Shown: positions 34,736-46,900 of the stretch, piece by piece | Layout: each line of letters starts with the position of its first letter | Numbering within the stretch: the stretch's first letter is position 1 | Assembly (NCBI GenBank): GCA_032821775.1 | Contig: JAVLRN010000007.1 | Location: 186,001-250,000 of the forward strand | Direction of reading: 5' to 3' | Length of the DNA stretch: 64,000 bases | Origin: Sanguinoderma infundibulare | Lineage: Eukaryota > Basidiomycota > Agaricomycetes > Polyporales > Polyporaceae | The notes under the pieces: model-generated | The model's database searches: none | What the model saw: the letters and a program-made list of their open reading frames with translations, nothing else | Told to the model about the DNA's origin: nothing | Position numbers and translations under genes: made by a program

Positions 34736-34949
34736 TTAGTGTCAGAATAGCGTGGCGGGTGAGTTCAGAGGACGAAGCACGGTGAGTGTGGTTGGATGAA
34801 AGGAGTCCTGCGCCGGACCGTTTTATGTGCATCCTGTCCTTTGTTAGCATGCTTCCCACGTAATGTCCGTTGTTGTCTCTATTGTTCGCTCCTTCGGGTT
34901 ACTTTAGGAGAAAGGCTGGAGGAAGTAGAAGGAGCCAACGTATGGCCCA

Positions 34950-36105
34950 GGCCCGGCTGGCAGTGCGCGGTCACGGCAGAGTCCTGCCAAGTTTGGAAAT
35001 AACGCTTAGTCAGCCGCTTCGCCGCGATGACAAGGCGCCGGGCGCTAGTATTATAAATCCAACTTGACTTCGTCCTGCTTTCACTTCAACGCCAACTTGA
35101 ACCACCGTCGACCGCCGTCTTCCGTCTTCCACTCCTACCACTACCACATACTAAGATGGATAAGACGTCGAGGAACCCAGCGCTTTGGGAGGGGAAGCAG
35201 TTCTTGCTGGAGACGGAGCCCAGTACCGACCCCGCTGAGTTTGGCTATAGGTACACGAAGGCAGCCATGTTGGCTCAAACCAAGGTCCGTTTTCAGCTCT
35301 CTGACGGGGTACGAATCATTCTTACGCCGAATCTACTGTAGAAGTGGAAGAGGCTTATGAACAACCGGAAACCTCGAACGACCATCTCTCCCGACATGCT
35401 CGCCACCCGCACCAACCACCCTCCTGTTCTCCTTTACGGCTGGACCTTCGACGATGACTACCTCGTCGAGTATGCGAAACGGCATCGCCTGTCGTTCGAA
35501 CCGTGTACCCCGATGCATCGGGAATGGCTCGGGTGCACCACACCCGAGTTCAACTTCGGTGACATCACCGAGGACCTCTATCGGGACAACACCACCTACC
35601 TGCGTCAGATGGCCAAATCTGTCGTTATCAGCAAGCTGATACGCGCGACAGGCCAGAGGCTCGAGGTGGGCCGACCGTTCACGTTCAAGTACTCGAAGAT
35701 CCTGTACATGTGGACGAACTACAACATGGACGAGGAGTGCAACGATCTCGGGCTGCCAGGTTACTACGATCGGGTCATCACGTTATTGGACGAGGCCATG
35801 AACGAATGCCTGCCTGCGGACAAGAAGAAGACGAAGCTGAAGTGGTGGTGGTCTTGGGACGAGAATAACGTGGTACGTGACTCAGTTGACGTTTACTGGT
35901 TCGATCCTGATCTCGGGTGCAGAATGTATTACAAGACTTGGAGTAGTGCCATCGTCCTGCCCGGTTCCCCTTTTGTCTGGAACCTTGTCGTCCGTCTCTT
36001 CGCTGTTGCTGTCTTCCTCTTGCCATGTTGTCCGCTATCACGCATAGTATACGAATGTATCATACCCCAATGAGACTGTCTCTTGCGACCCTTGCCTTTC
36101 GTGAT
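34950..36105. repeat. Right arm of the large inverted repeat (1.15 kb)
   Basis: Inverted copy of 29920-31040 containing gene J2. Differences between the arms are scattered substitutions plus in-frame changes in the coding part (J1 has two extra codons), so each arm keeps an open gene. Confidence 0.9.
35156..35946 (+). CDS. Unknown 227-residue protein, copy J2
   Basis: Exons 35156-35284, 35342-35872 and 35923-35946 mirror J1 exactly in structure and give 227 residues ending NVLQDLE. It starts MDKTSRNPALWEGKQ, and ATG 35156 follows a pyrimidine-rich leader. The blocks PPVLLYGWTFDDDYLVEYAKRH, PTPEFNFGD-like, ILYMWTNYNMDEECNDLG and KLKWWWSWDENN are conserved with J1; differences cluster at 'EDLYRDNTTYLRQ'. 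No domain is known. It belongs to the same putative family as H1/H2 and is divergent from J1 around the PD-(D/E)XK-like gene. Confidence 0.65.
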
Positions 36106-37233
36106 GTGGTTGACCGCCAAAGCCTCCAAATGCCGTCACAGCGAGGCAACTCGTTCTCGGAAAGGCGGTCTCTACGCCCGAAGACGTTCTCCAGAGTCAA
36201 GCATATTTTCACCAGGTGTCTAGTAGTATTTTCCATCTCCCACCCGAGCGTGACGGTACGTCTTCTGGCTCTCGCTATCCCCATGTGCATCTGCCCAGTC
36301 TGACCCTCGGATGTCAAACGCGCGTCTGCCGTGGCACACGCCCGCGGGCCATCGAACACGTCGCTCGTGACCACTGGGCGCCCAACTTCTCCTCATCAGT
36401 CATCCGTCGCCCCTCCTCTGTCCCCCTCCCACAATATTCGTCTGGAGACAATGATTCTACGCTTGCGGGCCGCGAGCATCGAAATCCCGCAAGACATCAT
36501 TATCGACTGGTCCTACGACGCGCTCGACCTCCGTCGGACCGGCAGGGCGGCCTATCTACGCTCAATGCACGGTGACCGTCCACTGGCGCTGTAACGCGAA
36601 CTCGAAATTGGGAGCGTCGATGGGATTCGTCTTTTTCAGGGACTCGGACTGTCGAGGTCCAAGGCAGGGCCGATGACGGGTGGCGTGCTGAACAGCGTGG
36701 CGGTGGCGTCAGCCTTACGTGGATGAGGAAGAGGCAACTGCACAGGCATCATGATACGCACGATGGTAAGTGGTCGCGGCAATCAGTCCTTCAGGTCGGT
36801 CAAACCTTCAAGCCGACAGGCCTCACCTAGTGGACGCGCCTGGTAATTGCATGTGCACAGTCTCGCTGCCGTGGGGGATTTCGCCGTACCGTATCTTTGA
36901 CAGTCTCCCCCTCCGCCAGGCGTTGCCTGCATCCCATTGTACTACCATCAGCCCACGTCCATCTTCGTGATTTCAATCTGTCAATTCGAGGGAAGGGGTA
37001 CCTTGCGGAGGCATCTCATCGTGCTCGGGGGAATGGTGCCATCTTGATGCCGAAGAAATGCACCTCCCCAGCAGCCTGGAGTACAAAGTCGAACGCCGAA
37101 CAGGCCGGTATCCCAACATCCCATCTTGATTCCGTCACGCTTCTTATCATCATTCCTGTCGATATAAACCGTAATTATCGCCGTCCACTCCCTGCTCCAT
37201 GCTCTGTTGTTTTCTCCTTCCCCGAAGCTGATC
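36106..37233. other. Intergenic, no recognisable gene
   Basis: A 48-codon frame at 36451-36594 (ILRLRAASIEIPQDIIIDW) is unassigned and may be debris. The right 150 bp contain pyrimidine-rich sequence ('ctgttgttttctccttcccc') that fits the promoter of the membrane-protein gene. Confidence 0.4.
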
Positions 37234-38458
37234 ATGCCATATAACTTGAGCCAGGCGAACTCTAGACTCGTCGTCGTCGGCGCGGCGGACAGCGCTCTTC
37301 ACTATGTCGGGAACTGGAAGAAAGATGCGATAGACAACGGAGATGCGGTCTGGGAGTCCACAACCCCCGCCGACTCAGTTTCTTTCCGGTTTCAAGGTGC
37401 GTTAATGAGGAACCTGCGTGTCATGGCGGAACGAACAACAACTCACCTCTGGACCTTTTGTAGGCACGCGAATCATGCTCGAGATCGTTTCGACACCGAA
37501 CGCCACTTCCCCGCCTCCTGCCTTCCAGTGGTTCATCGACACCACCCCGCCCGCCACTGTCAGCTTGCCAGCGAGCGGTTCCGAGTTCCAAACTGTGCGG
37601 CTCGACCAGAAAGACCTCTCGGACGACGTGCACACCATCAACGTCACCGTTGTCCAAGCCTCTCACGACTATCCTTTTCTCTTGGACAGCTTCGCGTTCC
37701 TTCCGAGCGGCGGGTTTTGGAATGAGGCGCTCCCGACTCCAACAACTCAGCCCGGCATGCCTGTCGGTGCTATCATGGGTGGGATGTTTGGGGGGCTCGC
37801 GCTGGCATTCTCGTGCATGTCGTTCGCCACTTGGCTAAAAAGGAGGCGGCGGCGGCGGCATTTATACGCGAGCTTGTCGGACGCCCAATCGGACGGTGAG
37901 CTGGCACAACAACAGTCTGAGCGCTCATCCAACGTGGCTGCAGATTATGAAGCGGGACAGAAGATTACACCCTTCGTTGCACAAGATACCATTCTCCCTG
38001 TCGATTCGACCGAATCAGATGTTCCGGATTCCCCTCCTCCCACTGTTACCGACATCTCCGGCACAGGGGCGACAATCGTGTCTGCGGACTCGACCGGTAC
38101 TCGAGACTCGCGATTCGTTCAAGCTCCCCGACGGAACGGGTATCAAATACGCACCATACGGCCCATACGAAGCTTCCGCGCTCTTATGTGCCGAACCAAG
38201 ACTACTTCCTCAACTTCTTCGGCACCGTCACCGTCACCTCCTCCTCGGGTCTCTGCAGCAGTCGTAGCGGGGCTGGTCGCCGCTCTGCATCGAGCGAGAC
38301 ATCGAGTAGGACCTCCACTACCAGATTTCACAACAACAGAGCCGACGACTCCACCACCAAGATACAGCCAGACGTGCTTGGCGCGAACGTCCTCTGTACG
38401 TACTCTCCGTGACACAGAAAAAAGCATCGAAGCTGACTGCTTGCCAGCACCCCTCTGA
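37234..38458 (+). CDS. Single-pass membrane protein with extracellular beta-rich domain
   Basis: Exons 37234-37396 and 37464-38458 join in phase 1 to give 385 residues. The N-terminal about 170 residues (MPYNLSQANSRLVVVGAADS, SVSFRFQGTRIMLEIV, FLLDSFAFLPSG) match the layout of a common basidiomycete surface-protein family with a lectin-like beta-sandwich. A membrane helix follows (PVGAIMGGMFGGLALAFSCMSFATWL, about 178-203) and is stopped by KRRRRRR. The remaining about 175 residues are a Ser/Thr/Pro-rich cytoplasmic tail with a TPPPRYS motif that could be a WW-domain site. No signal peptide is evident before the beta domain, as is usual in this family. Two in-frame alternatives in the tail (38190-38410) make the last 80 residues less certain. 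Function unknown. Confidence 0.7.
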
Positions 38459-38603
38459 CGTGTAGAGTCTCGCCTATCTCAAGTCGACCTCATTCCACGA
38501 GGCGATGACCGTCCCGAGAACGCCGTGATGTCGATGAAGCGTATTCGTATCATAAGTGGTCATCACTAGCAGTAGCATCTAGATATCTAACATTGTGTGT
38601 ATT

Positions 38604-40219
38604 CTACACGCGCGCGAATAAGTTAGGATTGACTTTGTACTTCGATAATAGGATGAGGAGCGACCCCAGGATGTTCAATATTCCGCACAGGATGATCATG
38701 CCCGTGTAACTCCCGCCGTCCGCTTTCAGCACTGCGCCTGCTGCAGGACCTCCGGCCAGTACCCTGCGACGGTCGCGTCAGAAAGGACAGATCTACTTTG
38801 TGTTCAGAGCGTGCAAGACTTACGCAAAGGACGCAACGCTGTACAGAATCCCGATCCTCGTGCCCACTTCCTTGATGTCCGATATCTGCGAGACGCAGGG
38901 GACCTGCATGGCGAGGAACGCTCCCGCGGAGCAGCCATACAAGACTGCGAAGACGACGATGGAGACGAGAGTGTTGGCGAACGTCCAGAACACCAGCGCG
39001 AGGAGACCCATGAGGAGCGCAGCTGGCGATAGGATGTTGAAGCGACCGACGACGTCGGCGATCAGAGCTGGTACGATCCGCCCGACGATGCTTCCGGCGT
39101 TCATCGCGGAGACGATGTAGAACGAGGTGGAGGACGACGTCCCTCTGGAGATGGCGTAGTTGGAGATGTAGGTGAATGGTATGAACAGTCCTGGAATCGA
39201 CGACCGACGTATTAGTTTGGACGGTTGCTGTTACTGCGGTCTAGAAAAGGCCTCTTACCGAAGAGGGCGAGGAAAGACCCTGCCACGAGCAATATGAACG
39301 GCCTATCCCGCAGGATCTTCATGTCCGGAAGCGGAGAGATGGCCTGTCTTCCCCCAGGGGGTATGCGGCTTGTGATCGTCGCATTCCCGATGACGCACAG
39401 CACGAGCAGCAGGAATCCCGAGGCGCGTACCGTCCATCCGAACCCGATTCGGGCAAACAAATAGCGAAACAGAATGGGGAACAACACGCCCCCTGCCGCA
39501 TCGCGTCATAAACGGACAGACGACGGAGACAGGAATGTGCTGCTCACCTGCCCCCGAACCTGCGATTGTAATGCCCATAGCGGTAGCGCGGAGTTTGAGA
39601 AAGTGCGTGGAAATAGATGCGAACGATGGATAAAATCTGGAACGAAATTCAGTGACTGTGGAGGTGAGCGCTCCCAGCGCTGAACGCAACTTACAGCATC
39701 CCGTATGCCAATCCCGTGAGCAGACCTTGGACGAGGAGGAACTGGTAGAACTTGGCGCAGACGCTGGTGACCATGGTGCTGAAGATGAGCAAGACGGACC
39801 CCGGGATCAACACTACTCGTGGGCCGTATGCGTCAAAGATGCGACCTAAAATTGAGCCCTGGAATGGGAAAGTTACCTCCATAAGCGAGGCCTCATACTG
39901 ATAGAATTGGATAGAGACGTACTGAGAAGTATAATACCCAAAGTTGCATGGAGCCGATCCACGAGATGGTCGAGGGAGAGACGCCGCTGAGCTGATGTTG
40001 GGCGTAGTAGGTCTCGAAGACGCCGAATGCGGTGATCTGTCCACAGCAGAAGAGCATCAAGACTCCTCCGAACACGGTAAGCCAGGCTTTTCGCCCCCCA
40101 TCCGGGAACGTATGGTCCAAGAGCTGAACTGTCGGCTGCTCTTCATCCACGCTAGGTGCCGAGGATGTCGTGTCTTTTGGTTCTGGCGAGTGGGATCCTG
40201 CGAGTGAAAGGCGTCCCAT
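38604..40219 (-). CDS. MCT-like major facilitator permease, copy D (intact)
   Basis: Six exons (40219-39923, 39858-39695, 39636-39548, 39492-39259, 39190-38824, 38763-38604) encode 436 residues with every phase and GT-AG junction consistent. Four exon lengths (297, 164, 367, 160) are identical to permease A. The N-terminal hydrophilic tail is followed by TM1 with PDGGRKAWLTVFGG, then ITAFGVFETYYAQHQLS, WIGSMQLW, GRIFDAYGPR, GIGFGWTVRASGF-like TM5, NAGSIVGRIVPALIADVVGRFN and VSQISDIKEVGTRIG. The C-terminus is SKYKVNPNLFARV. It is a proton-linked organic-acid or related carrier by family; the substrate is unknown. It is tail-to-tail with the single-pass membrane protein. Confidence 0.88.
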
Positions 40220-40319
40220 TTTTATGGGGTATGTGACCGTCGGATGGAGATCCTGGTGAGTGAGTGAACAGCGAGGAGCACGAGGGAGTTTGGGAAGACT
40301 CACTAGGCGACCGTGTTCG

Positions 40320-40326
40320 TTAAATA
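40320..40326 (-). promoter_or_regulatory. TATA-like element of permease D
   Basis: TATTTAA on the minus strand about 100 bp upstream of the ATG at 40219, equivalent to the elements of permeases A and C. Confidence 0.4.
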
Positions 40327-41073
40327 GCGGCCAATCCCAGCTGTTGTATACACGTGCAAAACAACTCTCGCCCACACGTAAGAGAAGCAGTAGCCCACAT
40401 ACGTGCTGAGTGGACGGGTAAGCGTAAAAGAACACACGGACCGCATGCGAGGCAGCAATAGTGGCGCCTGAGGAGGGCCGCTCATATGGAAGCACTGCGT
40501 GCCCGCGGCGTCATCGGGACGAGCAGGCGTACGTTTCCCCCCACAGCGGGAATTCCGGATGTACTATCCCCCGTTCCGTCAACAAGTATCTTGATGGGAG
40601 CATGTCCGATGACAGCCGTGCCCGACTGCACTACCCCAAATGGGCGGGATGTGGCTTATAACGCTGATAAAGGAAAGAGTTAATAAGTCCAACAGACGCA
40701 AGCGCAGGGCTGTCCATTTCGGAAGCGGGAAGTTCTCCGTACGATCCACATCCGAGGACGATCACGATGACTCTCAACGAGCCTCTCTATCCCCGGCAGC
40801 CCTGAGCGAACGCCCAGATGGCGATCGATTGGAAACACGCGAAGGGACGAGTAAGTGAGAGAAAACCACCGAGAGCGTCTGTAGACTTACCCATTGAATA
40901 GTCAGTCACCCGTCCAAGCACCTGCTACTGCAGTCGAATGATCATTGGACGATATCATCTCTTCCCTTGACGTGTGTCGGCGAGGCATGAATAAGCGGAA
41001 ACAAGAGCTCTATAGGTGATCACATCAGTACAGTAGTTATACAGAAGAGCTCTACAGTATCGATTTTCCGTGG
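40327..41073. other. Intergenic between two permeases
   Basis: No gene is recognised. It should hold the upstream control region of permease D and the 3' end of permease E. Short frames of 65-72 codons near 40461-40858 are unsupported. Confidence 0.4.
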
Positions 41074-42779
41074 TCATATTCGTACCAAGATCCGAGGTGC
41101 CAGTTTTGCTCTTGACCACAGCATGAAGAACGAACCCAGGATGTTGGCGGCTCCGCAAAGTGCGATCATGCCAATGTACGAGTCGTGGTCTGCCTTGAGG
41201 ATAGCACCTGCCGCAGGACCACCGGCCAACGCGCTGCAGCAGTTGCCAGGCGGCTTTCATGTCAGCTCGATGACGCTCTAAGCAAGACCGTGTCACTTAC
41301 GCGAACGAGATGATGCTGTACAAGACTCCGATCCTCGTTCCGATCTCGTCGAGCTCCGAGATTTGGGCGACGCATGGGATGAGCATGGCGATGAAGCCCC
41401 CAGAAAGGAAACCGTAGAGAATAGCGAAGACGAGGATGACGACGAGGGACTTCGCGAAGATCCAGAACACCAGGGGCGAGAGACCCAGGAGGAAAGCGCA
41501 TGGCACGATGACATTAAAGCGCCCCATAAAGTCCGAGACCAATGGCGGTGCAAGCCGTCCCACGATTCCGCCACCATTCATGGCCGAGAGGACATAGAAC
41601 GCGGTCGTCGCGGAGGTTCCGTGGTCCTTAGCGTAGTCGGCAATATAGAAGAACGGGATGAAAAGCCCTGAAGGAGGATGTCAGCAATGATATCTGATAT
41701 GAGGGCGGTTTCATCACCGGACTAACCGAGGCACACGAAGATGCTACCGACGACTACGAGCATGAATGGCGAGTCCCGAAAGACCTTCTTGTCAAGCCAC
41801 AGTGTCTTGTGTCTTACAGGACCGCGCACACTCGTAACGGTCGCGATGGCTACGGAGCAGCAAGCGAGCGATATGAACCCGGAGATCCTGACCGCCCACG
41901 GGAAGCCGACCTGCGCAAAGAGCCGTTGAAACATTATGGGGTACACAACGCCCCCTAAGCGAGGCTAAACACATGGTTCGCTGCATCGAAGGATGATACG
42001 CACCTACACCTGAGCCAGTGAAGGCTATCCCAAGCGCAGTCCCTCGGCGTTTGGAGAAATGTGTCGAAATAGCGGAAAGGGATGGATAGAAACTTGATAT
42101 TCATGGGTCATGCATGACAGCTTGAGCTAAAGGACGATCATGGACTTACATCATCCCGACGCCCACCCCAAAAAGAATGCCTTGCGCGAGGATATATTGG
42201 TAGAATCGTGTAGAGAGACTGGTCATCATAATGCTCAGAACGAGCACGATGGTTCCTGGAATCATGATCACCCGTGGACCGTACGCGTCAAATAGACGTC
42301 CTACGAAGCCACCCTTGTATGACAAGTGAGTATGAGAGGATAAAGATGGAAAGAAGGGCACGATTACTCACTGAGAAGAAAAATATCCATAGCTGGAGTG
42401 ACCCAATCCAGGCTATCGTGGATGGGGCCAAATCCCGGAGCTGATGTTCGGCATACCACGTCTGAAACACGCCGAAGGCATTCAACTGTCCAAACGTGCA
42501 GAAAAGTCCAGCGAATGCGCCGCCGACAGTGAGCCAAGCTTCGAGTCCTCCATCAGGGCATACAGGGAGTGCTTGTGGGGTAGGGGAAGATGGTCTTTTA
42601 CTTGAATTCGAGTCGTCCTCATATGTCGTCGCAGTCGGCGTCTCGTCGTCATTGGTCATTGCCCTGACAGCTCCCTTCTCCAACTCGGCCATGTGGGAAG
42701 CGAAAGTCTCTTCTGACAGCTTTGGGGACCAGCCACGCAGGAGTAGAGGGGGCGTGTCGAACCGGGGGGGTGGAGGCAC
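41074..42779 (-). CDS. MCT-like major facilitator permease, copy E (intact, diverged)
   Basis: Exons 42779-42372, 42313-42150, 42092-42004, 41954-41727, 41667-41301 and 41233-41074 give 471 residues. Exons 2, 5 and 6 have the same lengths as in A and D (164, 367, 160), so gene structure is ancestral. The first exon is longer, giving an N-terminal tail of about 75 residues; in-frame ATGs at 42693 and 42660 are alternative starts. Family landmarks are CPDGGLEAWLTVGGAF, LNAFGVFQTWYAEHQL, WIGSLQLW, GRLFDAYGPRVIMIPG, NGGGIVGRLAPPLVSDFMGRFN and VAQISELDEIGTRIGVLYS, ending APRILVRI. It is more distant from A-D, and the exon-5 remnants at 0.9, 15.5 and 31-33 kb resemble this subgroup more. Substrate unknown. 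Confidence 0.87.
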
Positions 42780-43933
42780 GTCGAGGCGTGGAATAATGCG
42801 CGTTTCCGGAGCATCCCCATCTCGTGAGAGATATAGATGTTGGTCAGTCCATTATCTAACATCTCCACGGACCCGAAACAGACACCTGCCATCTGTCCGC
42901 CTTCTCGGCGAGAGTTGTCAGCGCGGAGAACGGCCGAGAAGCACTGCACACGCGAGTAGAGTCGGTGCGAGATCGCTCATCGGGTGCATAACGAGATTGC
43001 AATAGCATTCTTGTTTCTTACACATGCTTCGGGAAGGTCAAAGTTGACAGGGCAGCCGTTTAAGTTAAGTAGTTTCATCCGTCAGGTACGGACAGTTTGG
43101 CATCTGGGCGGGGTGATGAGCGCCGGTTGTGGAAACTATGAGTGTTACGAGCTCAAGGAAGAGAAGATATACAACATACCGACGTATTACTTCGTCGGGT
43201 TCCATGCCATTTCGTTCTTGGGCGAAGCGGTGCATTCGATGGCGATACTCCAGATGCAAGACAACCTATCCGCGCGGCCAATTACCAAACGGTAAACGGA
43301 CGCTAGTGCTTTGTGACGAGGACGTGCAAAATGCCAGCGGTCTGAGATCGCTGTTCCGAACCAGGCGATTGTGCCCAGAAGGTTAATTTGCGAGTTCTGC
43401 TTATGTCCCCTCCGAGATATTCGGGATAAGGACTACACTTGTTAGGGCGCGTCCGCGAGACATATCTGATTCATGGCCAATTTAGTTTGCGATGGGTGTA
43501 CTCAAAGAACAGCCTACTTACGAGGACAAGGCTCCAGGGCACCCTTTTTGCCGACATGCACCGAGTCCACTTTTCATGGCTCACCAGCGGCACTACTGTC
43601 CAATATTGCAACCGTACCGCCCAGTATGACGTACGGAATGCTTCGCCGGCGGGCCGACGGGGTCTTAGGGCCGCTCAAATTGAGGGCCCGGCCCCGATCA
43701 ATTGAATGCCGAGACGACTACTCGGAGGTGCACCGCTGTCAGCTTGATATCAACACCCCGTCTCGAGACCTACAAAGTGACCGAGGACTATAGCGGTGTC
43801 TCTGTTACGACGTCGCCCGGTTTCAATATACACGTGTCACGTCTCATTCATTTCTATCCCATGCATCAACTGCCAGACTCGAAGACACCGACACGGCACT
43901 CACCTCATACTAGTACCTGTAACACACCCAACC
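42780..43933. other. Intergenic, no recognisable gene
   Basis: It starts with the promoter of permease E and ends at the stop of beta-mannosidase. Frames of 64-139 codons here, on both strands, show no domain and mostly low complexity. Confidence 0.4.
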
Positions 43934-46900
43934 TCACTGCTCGAACACCACGCGTCCACGCTCGCAGCCCATGTACGCCGCCCGCACCTTCGCGCGCCTC
44001 CCCGCTAAGCCCCGCACTTCCACCACCCGCGGATCTCTCGGGAAGACATCGATCGCGTTGTCGGTCCACCTCACCACCTCCTGCCTCCCGAGCGCACCTA
44101 CCCCTTCCTCGTCGACGGTGAAGAACAGGCCCTTGACAGGCTTCTCCGCAGACACCCGCACCGTCTCGCCCTCAAACTTCACGTCGAGCTTCGGATCCGG
44201 GAAGTCGACCAGGCGGAACGGCTGCGGCCAATCGGCGTAGCGCGCGAGGACATCCCCCGAAGCCGCGTCCACAAGGCGGCCACCGACGACTACGGAGTGC
44301 GACGGGTCGACGGCGGCAGCCGCGCTCGATGCTGATGCTGGTGCTGCCGGCCCCGGCACGCGCATCGACGCGATCAGTTCGGTCGTCTGATTCGGCGCGA
44401 GCGTCGCTTCGAGCGTCTTGAATCGCTTCCAATCGGAATAGAGGTCGACAAAGGACAGTTCTAGGCGGACGTCGCGCGCCGCGAGCGTCGCGTTCGTGCC
44501 CCACACCTCGATCGTCGCGGACACGGAGCGGAAAGCACCGAATTCATAGAACTGGGGTGGAAACACAGGAGACGGAGATGGGAGTTAGTACTCCAACCGA
44601 GCAGGCTTCGGACAGCGGTCAATCAAGACAGGTTACGTGCCTGTTTGGGGCGGTCATTCTCACGATTTTGCGTCACCTCCACGAGGGTAGCCATCGTATG
44701 TCAGTCAGTGGATTACAAGGGACAAGGGGTGGCTGTCACTGGGATGCTCACCGTCCTGAATATCCCGACAGAAATCGGACTCAGCTCGCGGGCAATCGCA
44801 TAGTATACAGGCTTGGGCCGAAGCTGCGCGGAGATTTGATGGTGGATTGGACTCATTAGAGCAAAGCCATCAAAGTTAGCGACAATGGCTCACGAAGAAA
44901 TCCGCGATCGCCCACGAAATGACCGGCCAGCAATCGTTCAGTTGCCACACGAGGACACCCGCAGTCTCCAAAAGCGTGTGAGCAGGGCCTTCAGGGGCAA
45001 AAGCAAGGGAGAGATGCGACGGCTCACGTATTGCTTGCCCTTCCCTCGCCACTCGCGCCGCCACGCCCTATAAGCGAGGCTGACCGCCTCGGACTGCATG
45101 AGCTGTGAGTTGTAGATGTGCCTGCGGTGTTAAACACGCTCAGTCCGACCGCCGCGGCATCATGCCTTACATTAACGTTCGCACTAGAACTCACGCTTCG
45201 AGATCGCTGGTGAGCCTGAAGTTCTCGTTCATGACGATCGCGAACCGCCGCTCGTGGCTGCCCGCGCGGTCGTGCTGCGCGATCGCCTTCGACTGCGCCC
45301 ACCTGTCCTTCGTGTTTCCGTCGAGCCAGTAGTCGACCGTCTTGACGTCAGGGAAAGACGGGATCCCAAATTCACTGTCGACCAACAGCTAGTCAGAGAT
45401 TCCATAAGACACGGCGATGGACTTGCAGGGCGCACCTGATGAACCGTCCCCCGTTGGACGGATACTCTTGCCACGGCCACTCCTTGCCGCCCCAGATGTT
45501 CCATTGGTGGACGTCGCCAATCGTGGGGTCGGACGTGTCCCAGCCGTTGCCGCCGTACGGTGATCCGCGGTGGTAGGGGATCGCGGGCTGGCAGTGTGCC
45601 GCGACGACAGCTGGGAAGACTTCCTCGTACAGCACTCGGGCGGGCAGTGCGTCGATTCCTGTCAGCAAGCAAAGTTAGACTTGTGTCCAGCGTCACAACA
45701 GCCGCGAACACGGCCAGCTTGCATACCTCCCCACTGAAGGACCATCTGGTAGTCTAACCATATGCGCGTGAGCTATCGGACAGGATGCGGAAAGTGCGTT
45801 GTGTACCTTCATTATTCCCGCAGAACATGGAAATGGAAGGGTGGTGCCTGAGGCGCTTGACGTTGTCCTCCGCCTCCGCCTTCACGCTTTGCACGAACGA
45901 GTCGAACGCCGGGTACACTCCGCACGCGAATTGGAAGTCTTGCCAGACGAGGATGCCGAGCTCTGCAACCAAAATCCATCGTCAACTGCCGTCGAAACAC
46001 CCAACCGCATACGCACCATCACATGTATCGTAGAAGACGTCGGGCTCATAGATACCTCCGCCCCACACTCGGACCATGTTCTGGTTCCCGTCGCGGAGTA
46101 GCGTGAGCCAGGCACGGTAGTCGTCCGCCGTTAACATCGTTAGAAAGTTGTGCGCAGGGATCCAATTCGAACCTGGGCGCCGAAACGCACTAGTGAATCA
46201 GACGTCGACGCTGAAATGTCGGGCGGAAGAGCCCAGCGCTCACCTCCCATGAACATCCGAACTCCGTTGACTTCAAACAGGAACGTCGTGCCCTTGCCGT
46301 ACTTGTCGGCCTCTTCAAGCGGTTCCTGGATGAGCTCGACGATCCTGAACCCGATACGCTTCCTGAGGCTGTCCAAGACGACATCATCCTGGACCCAGAA
46401 GATATTAGCATCGTGTCTACAGGAACCTACTAATTACTCACCTCCCCAAGGAGATAGATCTCGACGCTGTACAACGTCTGGCTCCCGTATCCGACGGGCC
46501 ACCAGAGCAGCACGTTGTCCTTCAGGTCCCAGCTGGCTGCATCCACAAGGTTCGCACTCCCCGACAAACGCACGCTCTCCTCGCGGACGACGGTCCCATC
46601 TAGCCGCTTCAGCACGACCTTCGCACCGCGCACGACCGACACGTCCCCTGAGACAGCCAGGTCGACCTTAAGGGCTGGAGACAAGGCAGGGGCCGCCGAT
46701 ACGATCGCGCAAGTATTGGCAGCTTCGATGCGCGTAGTGTACGTGATGAGCGAGATGGCTCGGTAAGGCCCGCAGGTCATCAGTTCCGGGCCCTGTAACA
46801 AGATCAGCGGCTCCGAAGTTGCACGAAAAAGAGCACCTACCCAATCCCACCTAGTGGACGATGTCGATTTATTGGCATGCAAAGTCAAACACGGTTGATG

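Noticed and set aside
36451..36594. A 48-codon frame with 'EIPQDIIIDWSYD' as a third member of the H/J family
   Set aside because: The resemblance to the PPxLxYGW block is too short and weak to support, and nothing after it matches.
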